DNA of 64,000 nucleotides, from the NCBI RefSeq assembly GCF_000218685.1, contig NW_006763291.1, positions 1,334,286 to 1,398,285 on the forward strand. Direction: 5' to 3'. This document shows positions 24,721 through 36,850 of the stretch, one piece after another. The translations under genes were made by a program, and so were the position numbers. Position 1 is the stretch's first letter. The number at the start of each line of letters is the position of its first letter. The notes under the pieces are model-generated. The model saw only the letters and a list, made by a program, of their open reading frames with translations, was not told where the DNA came from and ran no database searches. The DNA is from Serpula lacrymans var. lacrymans S7.9. Its lineage: Eukaryota; Basidiomycota; Agaricomycetes; Boletales; Serpulaceae.

Positions 24721-26267
24721 TGTCTACAGCTGATTTTCTGTGATTTGTGTCAGGAATAGTTCTAAGTGGATGGTGAACAGTGTCATCAGATCTTAAGCTT
24801 GTTCCGATTCCGAGTCGGAGCGGCTGCTTACAGATTGTGGCAGCTCCGGGTCTTCCCCGTACCGACAACATGTAGTATAAGCTCAAGACAGCCATGTGAT
24901 CATGACTTAAGATTATAGCTTCAAATACTCAAGCTGTTGTAACTGGCAGATGCTGCCTCGCACTTACTATGCAAATCAGTACCAGAAGTGGACTTCTCGA
25001 CCGCCACAACTCGAAGAATGTTCGCCACTAATGACCATAAGGTAAACAAACAAGTTTATAAGATCGTTTATCATCTCGAGTCGAGGTGCGACCCTCGAAA
25101 GCTTCAGCAGGTTGATGAAACCCAGATCATCGAATACTAATGATCAATGACCAGTCGAGCGATCGTTAGTGCACACCGGCCGTTTTAGGGGCGAGCTGAT
25201 GCTGCGACACACTAACTTGGCGTTTCATCAAGAATACTAAAGCATTGACTACCTTGTCTCATAAGTTGCTCGAGACAACAACACAAGGCTTGTCAAATGC
25301 GGTGTAGGTTTCGTTCAGGTTGCACGCTCCTGTATCAATGTCGAAAACGATTCCGCCTCTGGCCACTCAGAGGACTAAAGAGACAGGCAAGTCTGAACGT
25401 TCTGTCGATACGGGGCAATCTTAATGAATGCGGGGGCATCAACTAGACTTCGATAGAGAAGCGGGTCCTTCGTACATCTGTATTTGTTTGCATCCCGAGC
25501 CGACGGTAATAGGTGGATAGACATCGTTGTCAAGTGAGGTTTCTCACAGAGCTGTGCCAAGAATAGTGTTAGCAATCATTCAGTACGAAACGAGATTAGA
25601 GATAGTCACGCTGTCGAGATGTTGTCCCGTGATGTTTTTTCATCGATATGATGACTTTGACGCGCAACAGCTTCCAAGAACAAGGATTCCAGTGGGTCCG
25701 TAGTCCCAGCCTCTAGAAAAACGGTCCGCAGCTAGCATCATACACCCAGGAACATGGAAGTGTAAGTGGTGGATCCAGTGCTTTGGTTCATCTCGCTGTG
25801 CAAGTGCCATTAACAGGGGCATCTCGCCTGAAATGAAACACTATTATTCGCAATGAGAAGTATACATTGCGCGGATGACTGGTACTGGTTGCGGGTCCCT
25901 CCCTGTGTTCTTCCAAAAACGACTTACAATTGGACGCCACGAGAAGAATTCCAAACTTGAGTTGGTTTCGTACTGAAGGCGAGTTCATGGCATAAGTCAT
26001 TGGCCTGTGTACCAATTCTTTGATATGCATAGGTCTGCTGCGGTAGCCAGTGAATGACCCCAGAGTTTTTCCACATGGTGGAAGCAATGAACATTGCGAG
26101 TTGAAGCTAACATAAGCGGTATGTCCAACCCATTGACACCTCAGATCAGACTCCGCTTGGAACTGAATGGATTTCAAGCTTTCGACATGTATCATTTTAC
26201 TGCTGCTGTGTTTCAGGCGTACATGTAACCAACAACTGTTACCTCAAACATATCCTCGCACCCCATT
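24721..26267. other. Divergent intergenic region with unassigned minus-strand frames
   Basis: 1.5 kb between the GST start and the Kar5-like start. Minus-strand frames at 26195-25788 (136 codons) and 25822-25640 and 25575-25375 could be exons of an extra gene, but they show no known motif and I could not join them convincingly. Treat as unannotated. Confidence 0.35.
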
Positions 26268-28851
26268 ATGCTCAAGGAGAAGATGGCAGTGTTGATCGGG
26301 CTTTCCTCCTCATGTTGTCTTGCCTGGTCATGGCCTTCATACCCTCGGTCAAGTAACCCGCTGTCAAGCATTAAATTTGATGAATCCAACTTTCAGATCA
26401 CATCAGCAACTGTTGATAACGGTGAACACCGACCTTCTTACGGCTGTCCGTGTCTATAAGCTCAATAACATCCCCACCTATCAAAAGGTCTTTCACAAGA
26501 AGAGATATCATCACTTTTCTCAAGCACAGGTATGTGACAATCTCAAGATAGTCGTTCACAGCTTGACATTCCCTTCCACACCAGGCTCTCTTGATTCGTA
26601 TTCACGTAAATCTGATTGTTTTCAACAAGCCGCAAGTTCAGCGAGCGCTGTGCAGCGATGTCTGCGGGATCCGCGNNNNNNNNNNNNNNNNNNNNNNNNN
26701 NNNNNNNNNNNNNNNNNNNNNNNNNNNNNNNNNNNNNNNNNNNNNNNNNNNNNNNNNNNNNNNNNNNNNNNNNNNTTCGATCATCGCTGTGGGGAATCTC
26801 ATATGAGCGAAGATGAACGCATACAAGGTAGTATTTCTATTGCCGATTCCCTGTACACATATTCTCGATGCAGAAGTCGAAACCCCAAGGTGCCATTTCC
26901 ATGACGTTGTGCGAACTAGCTACTGCGCGACATCATTCACCCCCTTTGGAATGCTCTGCATTCGCCGACAGTCGCATTCCCTTCGTATCTACAAGTCACG
27001 TCCAGGGTGATTGCGTAGAGTAAGCAGGTTGCAATACATATGGCACATAGGATACTCATCTATTAGTACTTTTCCAGGGCGCTTTCTCGTAGTGCTCAAT
27101 TTTGGTCAAGTTATTCAGGGTACCTTCGAGAGATACGCAAGTGCATGTAATAATCTGACGTTTGCTCTGCTGACGGCCAAGTTTAGCGCAGCTATGCTAT
27201 GCATATAGACGATGGAATGATATTGGTACAATCAATGATCTTGCTGGGCTGAAAATTTTGATATATATTCCCACAGATACCGCCAAGGACATATACAGGA
27301 ACGCTACTCTGGAGAAAATTTCCCTAATTCGTTTTATGCTCGGTCGCGAGAAGGCAATGAAAGACGTTGTACAGTCTTGGGAGCGAACATCTGAAGTATG
27401 TTTATGTATCTATGCGCTTATCAGCTAGTTCTGACATCGTGGAACAGGATTTACGAAATATAATAATAGCGTTGTCCGACTCCTCAGGCCGTATACGCTC
27501 TTCTGCAGATGTGATGGTGTCAAGGATGGAAGATAGTATTCACAAGGTAAAATTCCGAATTTCTCAAGGCACTGTGGATGCTTTAATTATTTTTGGCACG
27601 ATGATATAGATTCTATCTCATGTAGATAGAGAGGTCTTAGATCTACAGGATCGTCATAACGACGCTTCCCTCAAGTCTACGATGAAGGTACAGTTTGATC
27701 GGAACTCTACTTTGCTTGCAGCTCACTGGATCAGATTCACAACCTCCTGGAAGAAATTTCGCTCCGTGTACGTACCAAAATCACGCCCTGCTCTTGTATA
27801 TTCACGCCAGCTCGATAGCATGCCGACTCGTTGTCAATGCTACTCCCAAATTTCCAGGATAGTCTCACATCACAACTTCAGCTGGCTTTCTTACCGGTTT
27901 TGGAGCGAAGCCACCAAGCCCTCGAAAATCTAGTAAGGATCCGCACTTCCAAAATTTACCGCGTCTTACCACTATCCAGAACCATGCCCATCAACAATGG
28001 GGGATATTGGAAAACGAGTTTACAGCGATGCAATATGTGAGTCTGGAAGCAGACATCGTTTGTGTCGCTCACTGCTCTATGTAGACGTTCGGAGAACTTG
28101 CAACAGCTATTTCGCAAATAACAGTAATCCTAGATAAGTCAACTGAACAAGCTATCCTTGCACAGAAGACCCAGCAGGAAGTAACCAGCTCTGCCGTCGA
28201 TCTTGTTGATACTCTCTCTCGGCTAACTGCGACGACACGTGAGGAGCTAATCGCGATCAACAATACTGCAGCTGCATTGAAACATGAGTTGCGCCACAAC
28301 AACTCTAATGAATGGCTTCGAGTTGGTGCAGCTTCACTTATGCAAACATTTTTACCAAGTGCGTATATCCACGGAGATGAATCTTGGCCTTATTGTTGGT
28401 ATCTGGCGCTGCTCCAACAGATGTACCCAATTTGTCTTATCTGCTTACCCCGCGATGGGTCCGCTTAATACTTGGCCTTGCAAGCGCTCTATGGTATCTT
28501 CTTCAGACGGGATTTTCCATTCTAACGGTGAATTCTGGAAATCAATCCTTACTTGTTCAGATGTCTTCTAAGCCATTTCCCACACAGAGCGCTTTTATGG
28601 TTCTTTACTCAAAACAGGTCTGGTCACAATTTCCAGATTTGTCTGCTTCTACGAAAGAACAGGTTCTTCGAGAGGCTCCGCCGCCTCCCTTGTCGTCTGT
28701 CGAACTCCATCAATCAGTTTATGAACCGAAATACTGTCAGTACATCCATCGGGATCCTCGCATTGTTCGTCGCAGTTCTCGCCCACGCATGTCTCGTATA
28801 CCCGATAGACTTTGCAAAGCACCTTCCGAACAGGCGCGGATGTGGATTTAA
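26268..28851 (+). CDS. KAR5: Kar5/Tht1-like nuclear fusion protein (interrupted by assembly gap)
   Basis: Membrane protein of the nuclear envelope or ER needed for nuclear fusion in karyogamy (Kar5, Tht1, Brambleberry family). The N-terminus has a signal-peptide-like MAVLIGLSSSCCLAWSWPS. Then come LLTAVRVYKLNNIPTYQKVF and SDCFQQAAS before the N gap. After the gap, SEDERIQ joins across an intron to GAISMTLCELATARHHSPPL and ECSAFADSRIPFV, the family's cysteine-containing hallmark. Further pieces are ALSRSAQFWSSYSGYLREI, DTAKDIYRNATLEKISLIRF and a long amphipathic coiled-coil region (ISQITVILDKSTEQAILAQK, LTATTREELIAINNTAA). A hydrophobic helix follows (RLILGLASALWYLLQ) and a basic tail containing RMSRIPDRLC. 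Exon boundaries around the gap are unresolved, and the exon before the gap is one base out of phase with the CFQQAAS frame. The family assignment rests mainly on the MTLCELATA block. Confidence 0.8.
26676..26775. other. Assembly gap (100 Ns)
   Basis: Exactly 100 N characters inside the Kar5-like gene. The round number suggests a gap of unknown true length, so missing coding sequence may be longer or shorter. Confidence 0.99.
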
Positions 28852-29500
28852 TACCCTACAACAACTTGCTATTGTTCTTTGCCGCCCATTACCGACCATT
28901 CGGTATTTCGGGATCGATATTCATCAAATGCATACGAGCCCCCCATTGTGCTAAACACCGCTTATCCTTTCATTACATTCTTATGGTGCAGTTGGACCTT
29001 TCCTTCTTAGCCAAATTTTCGTGGTTGTTCGCGAAGCTCACTAGTATGGAGAAGACCTACTCATGGATGTTACCGGAATCAATACCAACCAAGCATGATA
29101 ATTTATTGTATTTACTTGCTGTGGCTTGGACCCATCTAGAAAAGCTCTAGCACTTCATTGATATCCTCTAATTAAGTCCGCAAGCAAAGTGCAGTAGAAA
29201 CAAGCAGTAGCGTTGCTTAATTGTTTGGGTGGTGTGAACTACGGATCTTCTATTCGTGGCTGTGGCCATTCCTCTGCCGCAAGAAGCCGTTCAGCCACTG
29301 TATTTCTTCCTAAAAAGGAAATCTCGGTGCCGGACGGCTGTATTTGAGCAGCCTATGTATAGGAGTCAAGGCAAGATACTGAAAAGTAAACAGATGCCTT
29401 TGTGAGCACCCCGAAGCCTTGTCCAGCTCCCTCAGCGATATCGCACCAACACATCAGTCCTTAAGCTCGCAATCCTTATACTTCTGTGATTCATACCACC
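28852..29500. other. Intergenic region
   Basis: About 0.65 kb between two plus-strand genes. The left part may hold an alternative 3' end of the Kar5-like gene (frame 28812-29150). The right part is the 5' flank of the RBR protein. No other feature is seen. Confidence 0.4.
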
Positions 29501-32500
29501 ATGTCTTGGAGAAACCATCCCACACAGAGCCCGCAGTTTGGTGTCTACCCCAACGACTACGCCAACAACCGCCGCGTCAACACAAATGGACCAACTTATA
29601 TCAAGAACACGAACGCCATGAACGGTCCACTGGTGCAAAGAGGCGTGGGCTACGAATGTTTTGATAGATTTGACCAAAAACTATATATCAATGGACTCCA
29701 AGCATATAAGACGAGGGAGTTTTCATCATGTAACATTATGCACAATCAGTATGCTGTGAGTAGCTTTCATTGTGCTCACTGTCTCTCCTCAACATGCTGA
29801 ATCAAAACCTACAACCGCAGCCTCGTAATCCTTTCGAAAAAGACTCCCAATATATGCATCGTGATGTAACAACAGCACCCCATGATAACTTCCGCCATCC
29901 CAAAACTCTAGCCGCGCAACCCCAGCCTATTCAAAAACCCCCCACTCGAAATGAGTACACAGAAGTACGTGTATTGTAGTATGTAGTCCCCACGCTTTGA
30001 TCTTACATGATGCTTCTCCCCCTTCCGTCAATACTTTAGCGAATCTCCGGTCCCCAGTCCGTTATCGGTCCAGGCGTTTACACAGACAGTCACGGTATTG
30101 GCCGGCCAATGCCTTGTAAACTAGATCCATGCATTTTCCCTTCGTATCTCGTTAGTATGTCTCCAGCAAATCACCCTCCAAGTTCGACTATTCAAAATAG
30201 GACGAACGATATCTTGGTAAATAATACCGAGTCCCTTCCTCATATTCCTCCAGTTATGCAAAAGAGGGTGGACGAATCGCCAGCAAATAATACCAAATAT
30301 CAAGCTTGTAATCCATCGCCGTCAGGCTCGCATATCCCTCACACGACGAACAATTCTTCGACAGCTAATACCAATTCTATCGCTTTGAACGATACTCTTG
30401 CTCCTACTTCGCCTCCGGGTTTACCTAATCATAACAAAACGGACACTTCTCCAGAAAAGAATAATCATCTTTTTGCTTGTAAACCACCTCCGTTTCAAAA
30501 CAAGCCGAACAATTCTTCGGAAAAGAGTATTGATATTCTTGCTCGTAACCCACCTCCAGGATTATCTATTCAAAACAAGCCGAACGGGTCTTCGCAAAAG
30601 AGTATTGGTTCTCTTGTTCGTAATCCACCCCCAGGTTTACCTATTCAAAACAAACCGACCGGTTCTTCGGGAAAGAGTAATGATTCTCTCGCTCGTGTTC
30701 CGCCCCCCGGTTTATCTATTCCACACAAGCCGAACGTTTCCTTAGGAAAGACTGTTGATTCTCTTGCTCATAATCCACCACCTGGTTTATCTATTCAGCA
30801 GAAGCCCAACGTCTCTTCAGAAAAGACTGTTGATTCTCTTGCTCATAATCCGCCACCTGGTTTATCTATTCAGCAGAAGCCAAACGTTTCTCCAGAAAAG
30901 AGTATCAACTCTCTTGCTCATAATCCACCTCCAGGTTTAGCTGTTCAACACAAGTCGAAACCGAACATTTCTTCGGATAAGGATATCGATCCACTTTGCC
31001 ATAACGCACCACCGGGCTTGTCTATCCAACCCAAGCCGAAAAGTGCCTCTGAAAAGAGTATAGAGCCTCCTGCTCATCATGCACTACCGAGCTTATCTAT
31101 CCATTCAAAACTGAAAGGTGTCTTGACAAAGAGTATTGAGCCTCCCGCCCATCAAGTACCTTCTGGTTCGTCTAATCATCGCAAGCCATGCAACCCTCCA
31201 GGAAGGAGTATCGATTCCCCTGGTAAATCACCTTCAAATTTACCTATTAACCAAAGGACCAGCAATTCTGTAGGGAATAAGAATCGTTCTCCTGTTAACG
31301 ACCACTCCCCTGCTCATTTCCCTCCACCGAGTTTATCTAATCACAATATGCCGAGCAATGCAGAAAATAAGAATGATTCCCTTTCTCACAGTCGTTCTCC
31401 TTCTCATATTCCGCCTGTAAGTCTGTCGCAAATTTTACTTGATAGTATCTCACAAGTTGATAGCCCATTTCACCCTCTAATCTCTTGCAGAAACTCAATC
31501 AGTCACAAGTTACCCAGGTATATTCCCTTATTCAACTGTGTGCTATATTGTCTAATCACTACACATTACTAGCTAAAAACACGCATTGATTCTCCTTTCG
31601 AGGCTCTAGGAGGCAGCCTTATCATTGGGGACCATGAATTAGATTCCGGATTTCTGGTGGGCATTCTTCGTATCGACGAAAAATCTAAAGAGATTACCGT
31701 CAGTTTACCTCCTCCATTTTTACCATCTCAGCATTCCTCCAAAGCCAAGAAGAAGGGACTTTCTAAGGTACTCGTTTCGTTGCTTTCTTTTTTCATAGCT
31801 AACCATCCAGCAGAACCCATCGCGCAAAGGATGTGTGCCAATACCGCCTGACAAAGATATGAAGGCCTATGAAGATGATCATCACCTGGAACCCTCGACA
31901 GTCGTACCGCAACCCTTTGGTACCGTCAGCGGGATTCGCCTGAAGTTACCTGCCCCATCTCAGAGTTCTTCCTCTCATGGCTCCCCCCGTTCTACGCAGA
32001 CCTCTCAGGATGAACGGGACTCAACATATTCTACCGTTCATAACGGATACGATCAAGCAAGTCGACTTGCGAGGGCTTGGCCGCCACGGAATGATAATAG
32101 ATGTCTTCAGAACTCTTCAGCGAGTGTACACACAGGGACTAGCTCCACTAGTTCAGCAGGGATATGCCAAATGTGGCTGCGGGGTCGTTGTCGTTTGTCT
32201 CCCTGTAAATATAGGCATGAAGATGGAATCGTTAGCGTAAGTGTTGACTGAAAAATTAGGCATTATCACAACCGTCGCTTACATATATGTTTGAAGGACG
32301 CTAACAGGCCTATCCTCAACGACAACCGTGGTATGAATGGCCTGCAATCACACCATCCATCTACTTCCTTCCATATGACCACCAAGCCCACTTCTACGCT
32401 CCCGGAGCATAGTGGAAACAAGCAAAGAAAGTCCCTTTCACCGGAATTATCTTTTAGTAGCGACAATCAAACAAGGCCTCGCCACGTCGGCCCTTCTTTT

Positions 32501-34606
32501 CTTACAATTACGCTGCAGGACCATACAAAAGTCAGGCTTGGTGAGGGCTTTGAGGTCAAGGATATCATCACTGGTTTTGAGAGTCGCTGGATTCACCTTG
32601 GGAATGTACCCTCTAGTGTGTCCTCACGTACCATCAATCGGCTCGTTTCTCCTTTTGGTCAGGTTGATACGGTGACCATGCCTGCTTCGTCCAACTCAAA
32701 AACAAGTACCGTAAAAGTGCAGTATTCCACTCCAACTGAAGCCCTGGAGGCCGCCACCAAATTAAACGGTGCCGATATTGGCAACAAGAAAATAACTGCC
32801 AAAGTCTACATAAACAATACTTCCCACGCTAATGGAATGCTTCGGGATGCATCGGTTCGCGTCGAATGGGAAGCTCCTTCAAGGCTGGGTTACGCAGGCT
32901 ACGCCACACAATCACAAGCCGAGGCTGCAATTGCTGTGGCTAATGGTTCGGCGATGCGTAAAAATTCCATATCAGCTATAATCTATGATGGTTTGCCTGC
33001 TGTTGGTGCTTATAATGTCATATTTCGAGGCCTACCTGCAGACGCCAAACAGGAAGACCTTGAGCAATTTGGAGTCCCGGAATCCACTATGCTTGAAAGG
33101 CCAAACTACAGCTCAAACGACATAGGCACGAAGGGTATTCGAGATATGCTGGAGGAGTGTGGAGAGCTGATTAGTTTTGATGTTCTTCCACCTCCTCATC
33201 GAGAGGGAATGGTGAAGGCTTGGGCTCATTTTGCGTCACCTCATGATGCACAGGTTGCTCACGACCACCTTGATGGTCGACGCCCGAACTTTATCGGAAG
33301 AACGCGGCTTTCCGTTCGCCATGTGCAGACCATGTCATACATGCTCCCCCAACGCATCTACCAAAAAATGGAAGGAGACATTGCTAAACTTCGGTGCACT
33401 TGGCAAGGGAGCAATCGTGTCGGTGTGTCTGTAATCGAGCGAAAATTCAATACAATCGCTGCCGAAGATAGCCCTCCAGTGTTAATCAAGTTGTCCGCCG
33501 AATATATCAAGCAGTTAAGTCAGTTGAAGCTAGCGTTTGAGCGAATTCAGCACGGAGATATCGTCATGCAAGACAAAAAACCTGTGTGGGATGACTACTT
33601 TTCGCGTCCCGTGGGCATATCCTATCTGCGCAATTTGGAGCGTTTCCACGGAATCGATATACAAGCTGAACCTACAAGGCGTACCATTGCATTATTTGGC
33701 CCTATCGTCCAACGCGACTCCGCCCGCTACGAAATATTGGGTAAAGTCAACCATCTACGGTCACAGAAATTTTGGGACATCCCTTTGGCCGGTCGACTCA
33801 TTGGTCTATTCGTTAGTGGAGACCTCATAAAGCTGCAGCAAAACATCGGTCGTGAAAATGTTGTTCTGAACCTGGAAAAGCGTATCTTAACAATTCGCGG
33901 TAACGAAAGGATCCATCAGGCCGCATGCAAAGCCGTGCAACTTGCTCAATCGCGACATGTTGACGAACGCCGTCCCGCAGCTGCCATCTGCCCAGTGTGC
34001 TTCAGTGACGCTGTCATCCCAATACATATGGAATGCGGCCACACGTGGTGTAAAAACTGCCTTTCTGGCTATCTAGTAGCTGCTACTGGCAACAAAATGT
34101 TCCCGCTGACTTGCCTTGGAAATGATGCCACTTGTTCGCAGCCTATCTCCCTGACATTAGCTCAGAATGTTCTTTCTGCTTCGGAGTTCGACGCGCTTGC
34201 GAATGCCTCATATTGGTCATATGTTCATTCACACCCTAATGAGTTCCACCATTGCCCCACTCCAGATTGTACACAAGTCTATCGCTCTGCCCCGCGGGAC
34301 GCCATCCTTCAATGTCCTTCATGTTTAATGCGAATATGCCCAAGCTGCCATGTTGAATACCACGATGGATGGACGTGCGAGGAGTTGGAGGCCGTAGATG
34401 ACAAGCTCTTTGCGGAATGGAGTGAAAGTCATGACGTCAAGAATTGTCCGGGCTGCAAAATACCAATCGAAAGAAGTCAAGGTTGTAACCATATGACATG
34501 CACCCGCTGTCAAACTCATATTTGTTGGGTCTGCCTCGCGACATTCCCCAAGGGACAGGGTATTTATGATCATATGCGCCATGAGCATGGTGGCATAGGA
34601 CTTTGA
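29501..34606 (+). CDS. PPGL-repeat / CCCH zinc finger / RRM / RING-IBR-RING ubiquitin ligase
   Basis: Large protein of 1577 residues predicted to bind RNA and transfer ubiquitin. Seven exons join in frame with canonical sites: 29501-29755, 29821-29964, 30040-31416, 31491-31517 (27 nt), 31573-31767, 31811-32236 and 32297-34606. About residues 256-520 form a tandem array of 25-residue repeats containing PPPGL. A CCCH finger lies near 785-802 (CQMWLRGRCRLSPCKYRH). An RRM-like domain starts at about 905 (RWIHLGNVPSSVSSRTINRL, KVQYSTPTEALEAATKLNG). The C-terminus is an RBR module: RING1 at about 1372 (CPVCFSD, ECGHTWCKNC), IBR (HCPTPDC, CPSCLMRICPSC) and RING2 at about 1525 (NCPGCKIPIERSQGCNHMTC), in which the Cys of GCNH corresponds to the catalytic thioester residue of HHARI-type ligases. 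Domain identities are firm; substrates and RNA targets are unknown. Confidence 0.93.
30400..31190 (+). repeat. Coding 75-bp tandem repeat array (PPGL repeats)
   Basis: About nine imperfect 25-codon units inside exon 3 of the RBR gene. Typical unit halves read NPPPGLSIQQKPNVS and SEKTVDSLAH. Two neighbouring units (about 30775-30925) are nearly identical at the DNA level, indicating recent duplication; outer units are diverged. One unit carries a two-residue insertion (27 codons). Eight units keep the PPGL core. Confidence 0.9.
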
Positions 34607-34854
34607 TTTCGCTTTACTATCATGTGTGCTCTTTTCTTGTTTTACTCTTTTCTCTCACTTGTATATGATGTATAATTCGTCTGAGGAAATTTTTTTATTG
34701 ACAAATTCTGTATTTATTTGTACAGATACTGACTGATTGAACCATGAACCAAGGATTGAACCAAAAATGTACTTCCGAGTTAACACGAGAAACATAATTT
34801 AGGCTATGAACAAAAATACATGATGAGAGAAAAAGTCCTGCTTAACAAGTTGGC

Positions 34855-36850
34855 TCAGGGATAGTAAGTATACACAATAAACTGTGCCAATAGAAATAAA
34901 TCAGTTTTCAAAAAGGAGTGGAGTAGATAAACAACTTACACTTTCATAGGGTTGTGCCGGAGGTCTTCCATGAAATGGCAATGAGGTTGGTAATTCAGGC
35001 CTCTCATCGAGATAGGGGACAAAAGAGCCAAACTGGTCACGGTAGCCTTCCTTCTCGTCTGGGTAGTCTCGAAGCTCATGTGGGTATGCCTTGTCGTGCG
35101 GGGCGTAAACGACGTATGAGTTTGACGTCATATGGTCTCCCCGTCTGTTCCAAAGACCTTTGCGAACACGCCGAGAATACTGCGCTGGTGGAGGCTCGTG
35201 AACGGGCGGTGCCGAAGCGGCAGGGTTCATTCTCTCAGTTGGCGGAGGCGGCAATGGATTGTCACGTCTGGAATAAGACGTTGGTGTCCTATCGCGGCTA
35301 TCACGGTTTGGCGTCGAAGTGGGCGTCGTGTGGTTACTGCCTGAGGAAGGGGGGGGGACCATGTCAGAACGCGAGTGCGAAAACGTCATCTCTGGGATCG
35401 TAGTCAAAGAGGGTCGGGAGAGACTAGGCTCTGTGTGACTTCTTGAAAGAGACGCCCCCGAACTGGGCCTTGGAGTCGCACCGATGAGAGGACTGAGAAG
35501 ACCTGGGTCCAAATCTGGGTTGTTCATGCTCGGGGCGGATAGATGTGAAGATGAGGAAGATGAGACGTGGTGGTTGGATGAAGACGATGAGATGGAGGTG
35601 GGTAACGACGACTGACGGGAGAGAGGCTCGGTGGTGCGCGAGCCAAAAACATCATGATCATCGTGAGGGCCCACGCTATTGTGTGACGAAGATAATGAGG
35701 GTGGATAAGAATAAGTTGATGAAGAGTGGGCAGAATCATCACTGCTGCGACGCGGGCCCTGGTAATGAGTGGGCGTACGTACGATGCCCGGTGAAAAAGT
35801 AGGCCGCAGCTCCCCTCTTGACGTAAACGACTCTGGTTCTTGGGTGAGTACTTTGGAAGGATGATAAAACGGGGCGCTACTGTGCTGGGGATCATTGCGT
35901 GTACGAGAAGAAATGTTATTAGCGGGAGGAAAGCTATGCGAATTAGGAGAAGGCTGGGGATAGACATGTGCACTACGCTGGTAAAACGAGTTCGGGTCGC
36001 TGGGCCGACCCAAAGGTGGCTGCGGACGGGGATCACGATCGGTAGACGTCTGCGAAGGCATGTTGTGAGGCAGTTGGTGGTGAGAACCAGAAGAAGGGTC
36101 ACTTGGTCTATCTACCGACTCTCGTCTACTGCTCGAATCGCGATAGGCATCAAAGGAAGCATCGCGAGAGAGCCCACTACGAGCGTTATTCTGTGAGTTG
36201 CGGCGATCTTTGAAATCGCGGGTGGGCGTTGCCCTATCGCCATCGTCTACTGGGGCGAGGCTGGGTGGATTCCATATCCATGGGGTCTGTGCTGCGGCGC
36301 CGTTAGAGTTGTGCGTATCTGCCGGAGGACGGGGTTCGGACCTAAACGAAAGAGTACCCTGGTTGTCAGCCATGCCACCCTCATCCATGCTGATCCAACT
36401 AGTAACGTACCTTGGGACCATACCTTCAAGACCTAAACCATTATCTGATAACTGTGTCTTCCAATAACTCGGAGAGGGTGGCTTTGGTACGCGCTTGTAA
36501 GGATTATAGCTGGCTTGTGAGCCCCAGGCCATGCCAGGGGCCCAAGGAACCCAATCTGGATTACGCCCTCCACCTTGAACACCAGGGTTAAACTGCCAGT
36601 GACCACCTTTCCAAGCCGATTGCTGCACATTGGCTCCAGGGGGTAAGGGAGGCGGCCCTGGGAATCCTGGGGGAAAGGAAACGCTTGAGCCGGATGCTGG
36701 CCATGGACCTTGCCATCCTGTTGGAGGGGCGTTGCCTTGAGCTGGAGGCATGGAGTGAGCTGGGGGCATGGAGTGAGCTGAGGGCATGGAGTGAGCTGAG
36801 GGCATGGAGTGAGCTGGGTTGGGATGCCACTGTTGCTGGATCATAGTCAT
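34855..36850 (-). CDS. Low-complexity protein with conserved C-terminal domain
   Basis: Unknown function. Main exon 36850-34940, then a 58-nt intron (AGT|GTAAGT..ACAG) and a 27-nt last exon 34881-34855 (FIVYTYYP-stop), giving 645 residues. MTMIQQQWHPN is the probable start. The protein opens with a hexapeptide array (AHSMPS/P, four copies), then Pro/Gly/Trp-rich sequence (WKGGHWQFNPG, DWVPWAPGMAWG), a segment KPPSPSYWKTQLSDNGLGLE, and about 350 Ser/Pro-rich residues. The C-terminal 80 residues look folded: RKGLWNRRGDHMTSNSYVVY, then KAYPHELRDYPDEKEGYRD and PFHGRPPAQPYESFIVY. I recall a similar C-terminal block in many basidiomycete hypothetical proteins. There are no signal peptide or membrane segments. 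An upstream in-frame extension exists but starts in what looks like untranslated sequence. Confidence 0.82.
36747..36818 (-). repeat. 18-bp coding minisatellite (four units)
   Basis: Four consecutive copies of GGCATGGAGTGAGCTGRG on the plus strand, encoding AHSMP(S/P) in the minus-strand gene. Units differ at only one or two bases, so copy number is probably variable between strains. Confidence 0.9.

Noticed and set aside
25375..26195. Minus-strand frames as an extra gene
   Set aside because: Could not be joined in frame and match no family; left as unassigned.
35524..36102. Minus-strand 192-codon frame
   Set aside because: Alternative frame of the low-complexity gene, whose own frame has the conserved C-terminal domain.
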